Shown piece by piece: positions 51,741 to 59,965 of a stretch of 64,000 bases of DNA (its first letter is position 1; every line of letters begins with the position of its first letter). The position numbers and the translations under genes are program-made. The notes under the pieces are model-generated. The model was not told where the DNA came from. It was given only the letters and a program-made list of their open reading frames with translations, and ran no database searches. The stretch is from JAAYYF01 sp040255585. Lineage in GTDB: Bacteria > Deinococcota > Deinococci > Deinococcales > Trueperaceae. Location: NCBI GenBank assembly GCA_040255585.1, contig JBDZVI010000006.1, positions 1 through 64,000 of the forward strand, read 5' to 3'.

Positions 51741-53102
51741 ATGAGCGTCGAGAGGCTGTCGAGAACGCGCGCGCGCGGCGCGGGGTCAAACCCGTGGTCG
51801 CTCCTGCCGTGGGTGGTCATCGGCGCCGCTGGCATCGGGGCGCTGGCCGCCTTCTCGCCAGAGGCGGCGCTCGGCGCGGCCCTGGTCGCCACCGTCGTCC
51901 TCGTCTTCATCGACAGCCCTTACAAGACGGAGCTGATGGTCGGCCTCTACTGGCTGAGCTTCTGCGTGTACGAGACCGTCATCAGCGCCGTCAGCATCAC
52001 GGGCTTCTTCTACCCCTTCTACGGCGCGTTCCTCGTCGGCATCGTGGCGATGGCCGTCGGGTCGGGCATACGGGTGCACCGCACACTGTTCTGGCTGCTC
52101 GTCGGCTACCTGGTGGTCATCGCCATGTCGTTCGTCGGGTTCCTCGAGCCCATAGACTTCGCCGTCATACAACGCGTGCTGGCCTGCCTGATCGCGGCGC
52201 TCGTCTACCTGCAGTTCAGGTCGCGCCGCGGGCTGACCTTGGTGGCAGCCGCCGCCGTGTTCAGCTCGCTGGTCCTGGCCGTCTGGGTGATCATCAGCGC
52301 CATCCAGGGCGGTTTCGCTTACCGCGGCGACGTTAGCGTCAACGAGAACGTCGTCGCCTTCTACGTCGGCCTTGGGTTCGTGGTGGCCGTGTGCTACGGC
52401 GTGCAGGCGTTCGGCGCGGCCAGGCGCCTCGGCAACGCCGTGCTCATGTTGCTGGTCACGGGCGTGTTGGCCTACGCGCTGCTCCTGCTCGCCTCGCGGG
52501 GCATGGTGATCGCCATCGGCATCGCGCTCGTCGCCCTGATAGCGCGGTTGGCCCTCCAGGACCCGCGCAAGCTGCTCCTCGTGCTCGCCCTGATCGCCAT
52601 CAGCGCCGGCGGCATGCTGTTGCCGGGCGGGGAGGGCATCGTTCAGCGCTTCACGGGCGAGCGCGTCGAGTCGGGCGGCAGCCGCACGCCCATCTGGCGA
52701 GCCGTCTACGACGCCTACCGCGACGGCAACGCCGTCGACCTCCTCCTCGGCAACGGCTTCGACAGCAGCCAGGCGGTCGTGTCCCGCGGGTTCGGCAACC
52801 TGACCTCGACGCACAACGCCTACCTCGAGGTCCTCTACGAGTTCGGCCTCGTCGGCACGGCGCTCTTCCTCGCCCTGCACCTGGCGCCCATCATCGTGGC
52901 GTGGCGGGTGCGCGGCGCGCTCGGGCTCGTCATGTACGCGCTGGTGTTCTTCCTGCTCGGCGCCAACATCACGTCGACCGCGCCGGACGGCTTCCTCTAC
53001 TGGACCGCGCTGGCGTTCGCCTTGGCGATCGGCACCTGGGGTAGGGCTGTCCCTCCGACCCGGCCCGCGTCAGTCGCGATCGACGACCGCGCGCCGGCCT
53101 GA
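51741..53102 (+). CDS. Wzy-type polymerase / O-antigen ligase family membrane protein
   Basis: 453 residues starting MSVERLSRTRARG; a longer frame upstream crosses the promoter. About eleven membrane helices, and the O-antigen-ligase signature region ALLLLASRGMVIAIGIALVALIARLALQ. The large external loop RVESGGSRTPIWRAVYDAYRDGNAVDLLLGNGFDSSQ...TSTHNAYLEVLYEFGLVGTALFL has the conserved Arg and His-Asn. It joins repeat units (Wzy) or transfers the finished chain (ligase); the family does not separate these. Its end overlaps the convergent flippase gene by 33 bases. Confidence 0.87.
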   Translation: MSVERLSRTRARGAGSNPWSLLPWVVIGAAGIGALAAFSPEAALGAALVATVVLVFIDSPYKTELMVGLYWLSFCVYETVISAVSITGFFYPFYGAFLVGIVAMAVGSGIRVHRTLFWLLVGYLVVIAMSFVGFLEPIDFAVIQRVLACLIAALVYLQFRSRRGLTLVAAAAVFSSLVLAVWVIISAIQGGFAYRGDVSVNENVVAFYVGLGFVVAVCYGVQAFGAARRLGNAVLMLLVTGVLAYALLLLASRGMVIAIGIALVALIARLALQDPRKLLLVLALIAISAGGMLLPGGEGIVQRFTGERVESGGSRTPIWRAVYDAYRDGNAVDLLLGNGFDSSQAVVSRGFGNLTSTHNAYLEVLYEFGLVGTALFLALHLAPIIVAWRVRGALGLVMYALVFFLLGANITSTAPDGFLYWTALAFALAIGTWGRAVPPTRPASVAIDDRAPA

Positions 53103-54512
53103 GAGGCGCCTCCATGTCACCACCCCGACGAACCCGATGGCGTAGACGCAGATGAACGCCAGCATCTGCACGTCGCCGACGAGCATCCGGCCGGCGGGCA
53201 CGACCGCGGGCACCAAGGCGGACGCCCCCCAGGCGCACCCGGCCAACAGGCCCGCCACCGCGAAAGAGCCGTACCGCACGCTCGTCAGTTCGCGGTCGCG
53301 CGTCAGGAAGTAGAAGCCGCAGACGAGAGCGTTGCTGAAGACGGTGGCGGTGGCAACGCCCAGCATGCCGTAGTCCTTGGCCAACGCGAGGCTGAGGGCG
53401 ACGTTGAGGAGCGCCCCGGCCAGCGCGACGGCGGACAGGTACCCGAAGCGCTTGTTGAGCTCCAGGTGCCGGTTCAGGTACGAGGAGAGCCCGCGGAGCC
53501 ACATGGCGCCCGCGACGAGCGGCACCACCGAGGCGGCCTCCTGGTACTCGGGCCCCGCCAAGAGCCGCATGGCGTCAACGTTATGCAGCATGAGGAAGGC
53601 GACCGGACCGACCGTCAGGAACGCGTAGATGCGCTGGGCCTCGCGCAGGGCGGCGCGAGCAGGAACGACCCCGCCCGTGCGCCAGGCGTTGAGCACGCTC
53701 GGCCAAGCCATCATGAAGACGGCCTGCGTGAGGCTGCCGACCAACCGCTCGCCGACCGAGTAGCCGACGCTGAAGATGCCGACGATGGCGGTGCCGAAGA
53801 AGCCTTGGAGGATCAGGCGGCTCGCCAGGTTGTCGAGCCAGGCCGCGACGGAGAACGGCAGCGCGGACGGTCCGGCCCGCAGCGTCTCCACGATGCCGAC
53901 GCGATCGAAGGCGACCGGACCGACCAAGCGCCGCCACAGCACCGGGACGGCGAACAGCGCGCCGGCCAGGTACGCGGCCGCCATGGCCACGAAGAGTAGG
54001 TCCGCGCGCGCGAAACCCGCGTACAGGCCGGCGAGCGTGACGGCGAAGCGCAGTACGCCGCTGCCCACCTCGGCGATGGTGAAGGCGGTGCTGCGCTCCT
54101 CGGCCCGCAGGAGGGTGACGGCGTAGCTGTACTGGTCTCCGAACAGGAGCGCGAGCCCGGCGACGATCAGGACGGAGAGGTCCGTCGGGAGGTAGCCGAT
54201 CGACTTCAGCACGACGAGGACGAGGGTGTATAGCACCGCCGCGATGACGCCCTGCGCCAAGGCGGTGCCGAGGTAGAAGCCGCGCGTCACCCCGCGCTCG
54301 GCCGCGTCGTAGTAAAGGCGCAGGCCGACGTTGCGGAGCCAGCCGGAGGCGAACATGCCGACCAGGCCGGAGACGGACAGCGCCAGGGCGTAGTGTCCGT
54401 ACTCGACCGGGTCGAGGAAGCGCGTGACGATCGGGAGGAGCACGAACGCCAGTCCCTGCCCGAGCACGATCGTCAGGAGGTACTGGATGGTCTGCTTGAG
54501 CCTGGGGTTCAT
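53070..54512 (-). CDS. Wzx-type polysaccharide flippase
   Basis: Oligosaccharide-lipid flippase of the MOP/polysaccharide-synthase family with about 14 hydrophobic helices. The start at MNPRLKQTIQYLLTIVLGQGLAFVLLPIVTRFLDPVEYGHYALALSVSGLVGMFASGWLRN gives 480 residues; upstream GTG/TTG starts with 5-15 more residues are possible. It moves undecaprenyl-linked units outward for the polymerase. Its 3' end overlaps that of the polymerase gene on the other strand. Confidence 0.9.
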   Translation of the reverse strand: MNPRLKQTIQYLLTIVLGQGLAFVLLPIVTRFLDPVEYGHYALALSVSGLVGMFASGWLRNVGLRLYYDAAERGVTRGFYLGTALAQGVIAAVLYTLVLVVLKSIGYLPTDLSVLIVAGLALLFGDQYSYAVTLLRAEERSTAFTIAEVGSGVLRFAVTLAGLYAGFARADLLFVAMAAAYLAGALFAVPVLWRRLVGPVAFDRVGIVETLRAGPSALPFSVAAWLDNLASRLILQGFFGTAIVGIFSVGYSVGERLVGSLTQAVFMMAWPSVLNAWRTGGVVPARAALREAQRIYAFLTVGPVAFLMLHNVDAMRLLAGPEYQEAASVVPLVAGAMWLRGLSSYLNRHLELNKRFGYLSAVALAGALLNVALSLALAKDYGMLGVATATVFSNALVCGFYFLTRDRELTSVRYGSFAVAGLLAGCAWGASALVPAVVPAGRMLVGDVQMLAFICVYAIGFVGVVTWRRLSGRRAVVDRD

Positions 54513-54627
54513 GTGGGGGAACGGCACTCCTGTAGTTGCCGCCGCGGCCTTGCGCAACCCCCGTTGCAGGTGCCGAAGCTTCGAGGTCGTCCGGCCACCG
54601 ACTCAGTGACCTAACGCCCGCCGATGC

Positions 54628-54676
54628 TACACTGCCCATCGCCCGCGCAACGGGCTCTTTGCGCAACGGGCTCTTT
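54628..54676 (+). promoter_or_regulatory. -10 box and 16-base tandem duplication upstream of glycosyltransferase 3
   Basis: TACACT (54628-54633) is a plausible -10 box. Just after the predicted start, GCGCAACGGGCTCTTT occurs twice in perfect tandem (54645-54660 and 54661-54676), followed by GGGGGTTGCC, which can pair with GCGCAAC. The duplication lies in the leader of the gene starting at 54708. Confidence 0.55.
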
Positions 54677-54707
54677 GGGGGTTGCCGCCGCTCGAAGGAA
54701 GGTAAGG

Positions 54708-55843
54708 ATGCCGGTCGACAACCGGTCGTTAAGGATCCAGTTCGTCACGACGTCGTTGATGCACGGTGGAGCCGAGGTCCAGGTGTTCCTGCTGGCCGCA
54801 GAGTTGAAGCGGCGCGGCCACGAGGTCTCGCTTGTCACCATGCGCGACCCCGAGGCTTTCCAGCCGGAGCTGCGCGCGCTCGGCATCCCGCTCGTCAGCC
54901 TCTCCATGCGGCGCGGCGTGGGCGATCCGCGCGCCATCTGGCGGCTCGCCAAGGCCGTGCGCGACCACCGCCCACACGTGGCGCACAGCCACATGGTCCA
55001 CGCGAACCTCCTCTCACGCCTCACCAGGCCCCTCGCCTGGACGCCGGTCCAGGTCTCGACCGCGCACAACCTCACGGAAGGCGCCAGGTGGCGCGAGTTG
55101 GCGTACCGCGCCACCGATCCGCTATGCGACCTGACGACCAACGTATGCCGCAAGTGCGTGGAGCACTTCATCGAGGTGGGCGCCACCCCGCGGACGAAGA
55201 TCCGCTACATGCCCAACGGCCTCGACCTCGGCAAGTTCCGGCCGAGCGCGGGCGCGCGCGCAGCCAAGCGCGCGGAGCTGGGCGTGCCGTCCGACACGTT
55301 CCTGTGGTTGGCCGTCGGGCGGGTCGAGGAGCAGAAGGACTACCCGAACCTCATACGGGCGGTGAAGCGCCTGGCCGCGGCGAGCGCCGCCGCCGNNNNN
55401 NNNNNNNNNNNNNNNNNNNNNNNNNNNNNNNNNNNNNNNNNNNNNNNNNNNNNNNNNNNNNNNNNNNNNNNNNNNNNNNNNNNNNNNNNNNNNNNGCGGC
55501 CGACGGCTACGTCATGTCGTCCGCCTGGGAGGGCCTGCCCATGGTCCTCCTGGAGGCGGGGGCCTCGCACCTGCCCGCCGTCGTCACGGACGTCGGCGGC
55601 AACCGCGAGGCCGTCGAGGACGGCGTGACCGGCTTCGTCGTCCCGCCCCACGATGACGAGGCGCTCGCCGCGGCGATGACCAACCTCATGGCGCTCGGCG
55701 CGGCGGACCTCGAGGCCATGGGGCGACGCTCGCGGGCGCACGTCGAGTCCAGCTTCGCTTTGGCCTCCGTGGTCGACCGGTGGGAGGCGCTCTACCGAGA
55801 ACTGCTCGGCCGCCGCGGGAAGACGGATGCGCAAGGAGCCTGA
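54708..55843 (+). CDS. Family-4 glycosyltransferase 3, split by an assembly gap
   Basis: Starts MPVDNRSLRIQFVTTSLMHGGAEVQVFLLAAELKRRGHEVSLVTM behind GAAGGAAGGTAAGG. The acceptor domain and the start of the donor domain (FLWLAVGRVEEQKDYPNLIRAVKRL) come before 100 N (55396-55495). After the gap, in another frame, the gene resumes with YVMSSAWEGLPMVLLEAGASHLPAVVTDVGGNREAVEDGVTGFVVPP, the E-x7-E region, and ends RELLGRRGKTDAQGA. The frame change is an artefact of an arbitrary N count, not evidence for a frameshift. The true missing length is probably about 50-60 codons judging by family size. Confidence 0.88.
55396..55495. other. Assembly gap (100 N)
   Basis: Exactly 100 N, a conventional scaffold placeholder inside glycosyltransferase 3. 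The real length is unknown. Confidence 0.98.
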
Positions 55844-57023
55844 CGGGGCCGGTCCGCTCCCAGGCGCCGCGCCGAGGCCGCGCCTCCTCATCGCCACGAG
55901 CGTGCCCTCGACGCTCACGGCCTTCCTGCTCCCGTACGCGCAGCACTACCGGGGGCTCGGCTGGACCGTGGAGGCGCTAAGCAACGGCGTCACGAGCAAC
56001 GAGACGTGCGTGGCGGCTTTCGACGCGGTGCACGAGATCGGCTGGACGCGCAAACCTACCGACCCGGGCAACCTGATCGAAGCTCCCGCGCGCCTGCGGC
56101 ACGTGGTGCGCGAAGGCAGGTACGACATCGTGCATGCCCACGACCCGATCGCGGCGTTCGTCACGCGCTACGCGCTGCGGGGCATGCGCGCCGCCGGCGC
56201 GGTGAAGGTCGTCTACACGGCCCACGGCTTCCACTTCTTCCGGGGCGCGCCGCCCGTGCAGGCGACCGTGTTCAAGGTCGTCGAGCGCGTGGCGAGCGAC
56301 TGGACCGACAAGCTGATCGTCATCAACCAGGAGGACCTCGCGGCGGCCAAGGCCTTCCCGTTGGGGCGCCGCGGCGGCGTGGTCTACATGCCGGGCATCG
56401 GCGTCGACACCTCCAAGTACGGGCGGGCGGGCGTCGACCCGGCGGGGGCGGAGCGCGTCCGCCGCGAGCTGGGCCTGGTCGAGGGCCAGCCCCTCTTGAC
56501 GATGGTGGCGGAGTTCAACCCCGGCAAGCGCCACAAGGACGCCGTGGCGGCGCTAGCGGCCAGCGGGCTTGACGACGCGACGTTGGCGTTGGCGGGCGAT
56601 GGTCCTTTGGTGGACGAGGTCTTGGCGCTCGCACGGAGCCTTGGTGTCGGCGAGCGCGTCAGGGCGCTCGGCTACCGGCACGACATCCCCGACATCCTGG
56701 CGGCGTCCACGGCGGTGCTGCTCCCCTCGGAACGCGAAGGCCTGCCGCGCTCGCTCATGGAGGCGGCGAGCCTCGAGCTGCCCCTGATCGCGACGCGCAT
56801 CCGCGGCATCACGGAGCTCGTCACGCCCGAGACCGGCATCCTCCACGACGTGGGAGACGTGCCGGCCTTGGCCGCCGCCATGCGGCGCCTGGTCGACGAC
56901 CCCGCGGCCGCGCGCGAGATGGGCCGCAAGGGTAGGCTCGCTATGGCCAAGTTCGACCTGAAGAACGTCATCGGGCTCCACGACGAGCTTTACGCGGAGG
57001 TGCTCGGCAGGCCCGTCGGCTGA
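55827..57023 (+). CDS. Family-4 glycosyltransferase 4 (EpsD/PglA-like)
   Basis: 398 residues, overlapping the previous gene by 17 bases. RPRLLIATSVPSTLTAFLLPYAQHYRGLGWTVEAL, then RRGRYDIVHAHDP-type text (REGRYDIVHAHDPIAAFVTRYALR), VVYTAHGFHFFRGAP and PGIGVDTSKYG are typical of GT4 enzymes in capsule loci. Donor domain: LLTMVAEFNPGKRHKDAVAAL, LALAGDGPLVDEV and AVLLPSEREGLPRSLMEAASLELPLIATRIRGITELV. Complete. Donor unknown. Confidence 0.92.
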   Translation: MRKEPDGAGPLPGAAPRPRLLIATSVPSTLTAFLLPYAQHYRGLGWTVEALSNGVTSNETCVAAFDAVHEIGWTRKPTDPGNLIEAPARLRHVVREGRYDIVHAHDPIAAFVTRYALRGMRAAGAVKVVYTAHGFHFFRGAPPVQATVFKVVERVASDWTDKLIVINQEDLAAAKAFPLGRRGGVVYMPGIGVDTSKYGRAGVDPAGAERVRRELGLVEGQPLLTMVAEFNPGKRHKDAVAALAASGLDDATLALAGDGPLVDEVLALARSLGVGERVRALGYRHDIPDILAASTAVLLPSEREGLPRSLMEAASLELPLIATRIRGITELVTPETGILHDVGDVPALAAAMRRLVDDPAAAREMGRKGRLAMAKFDLKNVIGLHDELYAEVLGRPVG

Positions 57024-57035
57024 CGCGCCCGGGCC

Positions 57036-57135
57036 NNNNNNNNNNNNNNNNNNNNNNNNNNNNNNNNNNNNNNNNNNNNNNNNNNNNNNNNNNNNNNNNN
57101 NNNNNNNNNNNNNNNNNNNNNNNNNNNNNNNNNNN
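57036..57135. other. Assembly gap (100 N)
   Basis: Second 100-N placeholder, 12 bases after glycosyltransferase 4. It removes the 3' end of the deacetylase gene and possibly other sequence. Confidence 0.98.
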
Positions 57136-58133
57136 CCGTGCGAGTCGCGCAGCTGCGCGAAGAGTTCGAGGTGGCGGGCGAGCGCGGCCAGGTTCTCCTG
57201 CAAGTGCGCCCCGAAGTTGTGCGGGTGCCACCATAGGTGGAAGACCCGACCGGAGACGGCCGCCGCCTTCATGGAGGCCGCCACCCGCCCCCACCGCAAG
57301 ACCTCGAGGCTGGGGTTCGCGTTCCAGGGCCTCAGGAAGCGGCTCCCGCGCACGTCGACCAGGCCGCCAACCGGGACCATCTCGTCCCATCCGATGCCGC
57401 CGTGGCCTGTCAGGTTGACGTACACGTCAGAAAGCCGCAGGGCGCGTACCAGGCCGGAGCCGGAGGCGCCCGGGCGTGGCCGGTTGAGCGCGTTGCGCTC
57501 GCTCCCCCGGAAGGCGGTGAAGCCGTTCCGGACGAGGGCGTCGAGGTAGTCATGGCGCAACTGGTTGCGGGGGAAGACGAGCGACGTCAAACGGTGGCCG
57601 CGCGCGGCGGCGATGCTCGCGGCGCTCGCCAGGTCGGCGTCGAACTCCTCGAAGGTCTGTCCCTCTTCCAGGCAGTAGTAGTGCGAGAACGTGTGGCTCG
57701 CCAGCTCCTGCCCGGGTCGGCCGGCTATCTCGGCCACGAGCGAAGGGGCGAAGTGCAGTGGATCGTCGCGCTCGCCCTCGCCGAGCCGCTCCGCGTACGG
57801 GTCGAACCGGCGGTCCGCGTACCCCGGCCGCCGCCGCGGGGCGTGGGCTAGGAGCTCGTCGCGCGACTCGGCGAAAAGGAAGCCAACGGTCGCCCAGGTG
57901 GCGGCCACGCCGAAGCGGTCGAACAGGTCGAGCAGCCTCGGCACCGCCTCGCGCGCGCCCAGCAAGTTCTTGCGGTAGGCGCCCTCCGTGCCGAGGGTGT
58001 CCCTCACCCCCCAGGCCAGTTCGAAGTCGAGCGATACGACGAGCCCCCCTGCGCGGCTCGCGCCCGCAGCACCCGCCGCTTCGTTGGATTCGGCGCTCGG
58101 GACGCCCTCGGCCTCGTCAGCGCTGTTTGACAC
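57136..58133 (-). CDS. Polysaccharide deacetylase, 3' end lost in gap
   Basis: NodB-fold carbohydrate esterase, 332 residues present, GTG start overlapping the chain-length gene by 17 bases. VVSLDFELAWGVRDTLG carries the catalytic/metal Asp. ASHTFSHYYCLEEGQTFEEF supplies the two metal His (H-x3-H), and LVFPRNQLRHDYLDAL and VFHLWWHPHNFG the later motifs with the last His. So the catalytic core is whole and only the C-terminus is missing. The N-terminal 28 residues are Ala/Glu-rich and likely disordered; no signal peptide is seen. It would remove N-acetyl groups from the polymer or its precursor. Confidence 0.9.
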
Positions 58134-59733
58134 GCGCCACCGCCTTGGGCGGAGGCACCTCTCGGGCGGGCGTGTTCGTGAGGGCCCTGCCGGATGCCAG
58201 CTGAGAGCCGCCCTGCGCCGCCTTCGAGCTACCGGCCCCCGTCAGCACCGTACCCAGCAGCGATATGTCGTTGATCTCGAGCAGGTCGACGGCGTCCGAT
58301 ACGCGCTTGCCACTCCTGCCGACCCCGACCGCCAGCACGACACCGGTACAGGCCGGCGCCGCCGCCAAGGCGTCGGCGAACTTGAGCACGGGTGGGAGGT
58401 CGACGACGATGGCGTCGTATATGTCCCTGAGGTGGGCGAGCAGAGGCTCGAGCCCGTAGGCGATCAGCTCGGAAGGCTGCTTGGTGGGGGCCCGAACCGG
58501 CACCAGGTCGAACGAGTAGCGCGTGTCGCTCACGATGGTGACGGGCTGGAACTCGAGGCTGGGGTTCTGCAGGTAGGCGTCGAGGGGCGGCGTCTGGGCC
58601 CTGCCCATGTCGATCCCGAAGCCGGGGCCCTGAAGCCGCAGGTCGCAGTCCAGGAGGATCGTCCGCATGCCGCTGCGCGAGAGGGCCTCGGCGAGCGACA
58701 CCGCCACGCCCGTCTTCTCGTCGTAGGAGTCGACGCTCGTGATCCCGAACACGGATGGGCGCTGGTTGCGCACGGCCCTCAGGAGGTTGGCGCGGAAGTA
58801 GCTGACGGCATCGGGCGCCAGGCGGTGGCTGCCGCGCCCGAGGCGCGGGAAGGCGGCCAGCACGGGCTGGGTGGTCAGCTCGCCGAGCTGCTCGCGGCCC
58901 ATGACGCCGTTGGTGAGCGCCCAGCGCGCGAACTGCACGCCGTAGCCGAAGATCAGACCGAGGACGAGCGCGACGAAGACGTTGAAGACCAGGCGCGGGC
59001 CGATGGCGTCGGCGGGCGGCTGCGCGGGGCTGAGCGATTCGAGGAGCCCGACGACGATGGCGGACGCGCTGCGCGCGCGGGCCGACTCGAGCTCGCGGAC
59101 GCGCTGCTCGCGGATCGTGGCGCCGAGCGCCTGGAGTCGTTGAGCCTCGGCCGCGTCGCCCGCCGACACGGCGGCGGCGATCTCGTTGTCGATGTCGCTG
59201 ATGGAGCGTTCGATGGCGGCGATGCTGTTGGCGACCATCTCGCGCGCGCGGTTGCGGTCCCAGTCGATGAGGGCGCTGGCGAAGGCGTTGGCGTAGGCGG
59301 CGGCGCGCTCGGGGCTCGAGTCGCGGACCTCGATGTGGATGACGCTCGAGATGTCCTGGTTCTCGACGGTCACGCGCACCTTGCGCTGGAACGCCTTCAT
59401 GGCTGCCTCGCCGCGGTCGACGCCGTCCAGCCGGAGCAGCGCGTCGTGCATGAGCGCGCTATCCAGCAGGACGCGTTGGTAGACGCGCGGGTCGACGACG
59501 GGTGGCCGGATGAGGTCGACGTTGCCGAAGCTGGAGGGCGGTTGCGACGCAAGCAACCCGGCCGTCGCCTGGTAGACGGGGTCCATGCGTTGGGTGATCA
59601 GGAAGGCGGCGGCACCGGCGATGAGGGCCGCCAGGATCGCCAACGGGGCGCCGCGCCTCAGGGAGCGCATCACGTCGGGGAGGCGGACGGTTCTGTTTGG
59701 CGTCGACGGCATGTCGACCGGTAGCATGCTCAC
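58117..59733 (-). CDS. Wzc/CapB-like chain-length determinant with degenerate P-loop
   Basis: 538 residues. Wzz domain: membrane helix at about 29-47, external coiled region to about 225, second helix at about 248-270. The cytoplasmic domain resembles bacterial tyrosine autokinases: SYFRANLLRAVR, then GITSVDSYDEKTGVAVSLAEAL where Walker A should read P-G-E-G-K-T, Walker A' TILLDCDLR (359-366), and Walker B DAIVVDLPPVL. The P-loop lacks the Gly before Lys, and the C-terminus (ending PPPKAVARVKQR) has no Tyr cluster. So it probably controls chain length and export without classical tyrosine phosphorylation. Confidence 0.87.
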   Translation of the reverse strand: MSMLPVDMPSTPNRTVRLPDVMRSLRRGAPLAILAALIAGAAAFLITQRMDPVYQATAGLLASQPPSSFGNVDLIRPPVVDPRVYQRVLLDSALMHDALLRLDGVDRGEAAMKAFQRKVRVTVENQDISSVIHIEVRDSSPERAAAYANAFASALIDWDRNRAREMVANSIAAIERSISDIDNEIAAAVSAGDAAEAQRLQALGATIREQRVRELESARARSASAIVVGLLESLSPAQPPADAIGPRLVFNVFVALVLGLIFGYGVQFARWALTNGVMGREQLGELTTQPVLAAFPRLGRGSHRLAPDAVSYFRANLLRAVRNQRPSVFGITSVDSYDEKTGVAVSLAEALSRSGMRTILLDCDLRLQGPGFGIDMGRAQTPPLDAYLQNPSLEFQPVTIVSDTRYSFDLVPVRAPTKQPSELIAYGLEPLLAHLRDIYDAIVVDLPPVLKFADALAAAPACTGVVLAVGVGRSGKRVSDAVDLLEINDISLLGTVLTGAGSSKAAQGGSQLASGRALTNTPAREVPPPKAVARVKQR

Positions 59734-59801
59734 CTTGGTCGCTCCCTCTCTTGTAGAGGTTCGGTTCGGCGCTCGGACCGACGCCGCCCAGCGTAACAGG
59801 G

Positions 59802-59827
59802 ATGGGCCGCCCGGTTGGGCGGCCCAT
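59802..59827. terminator. Perfect 11-bp hairpin in the leader of the chain-length gene
   Basis: ATGGGCCGCCC, loop GGTT, GGGCGGCCCAT, 70 bases upstream of the gene start. It could be an attenuator or a T-less terminator between the two minus-strand genes. Confidence 0.55.
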
Positions 59828-59874
59828 GGTGCCTTGAGTCGCGAGTTGCTTCCTGCGTTACGTTCTGTCGCTTC

Positions 59875-59958
59875 GGCCCGGAGCGTTACCGGGCCCGATC
59901 GGTCGGCTCTTACGAGCCGATAAGCGGCCGATAGGCGGCCTATCGGCTCATAAGAGCC
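59875..59958 (-). terminator. Nested inverted repeats after the Ig-like lipoprotein gene
   Basis: Arms 59905-59925 and 59938-59958 (type GGCTCTTACGAGCCGATAAGC) pair at 19 of 21 positions, and inside them GCCGATAGGC/GCCTATCGGC can form its own hairpin. A further 7-bp hairpin GGCCCGG/CCGGGCC lies at 59875-59895. The block begins a few bases after the stop codon of the lipoprotein gene and probably ends its transcript. No T-run is present. Confidence 0.6.
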
Positions 59959-59965
59959 TGTCGGA

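Noticed and set aside
54708..55843. Frameshifted pseudogene of a glycosyltransferase
   Set aside because: The frame change coincides with a 100-N placeholder of arbitrary length; both halves are intact family sequence.
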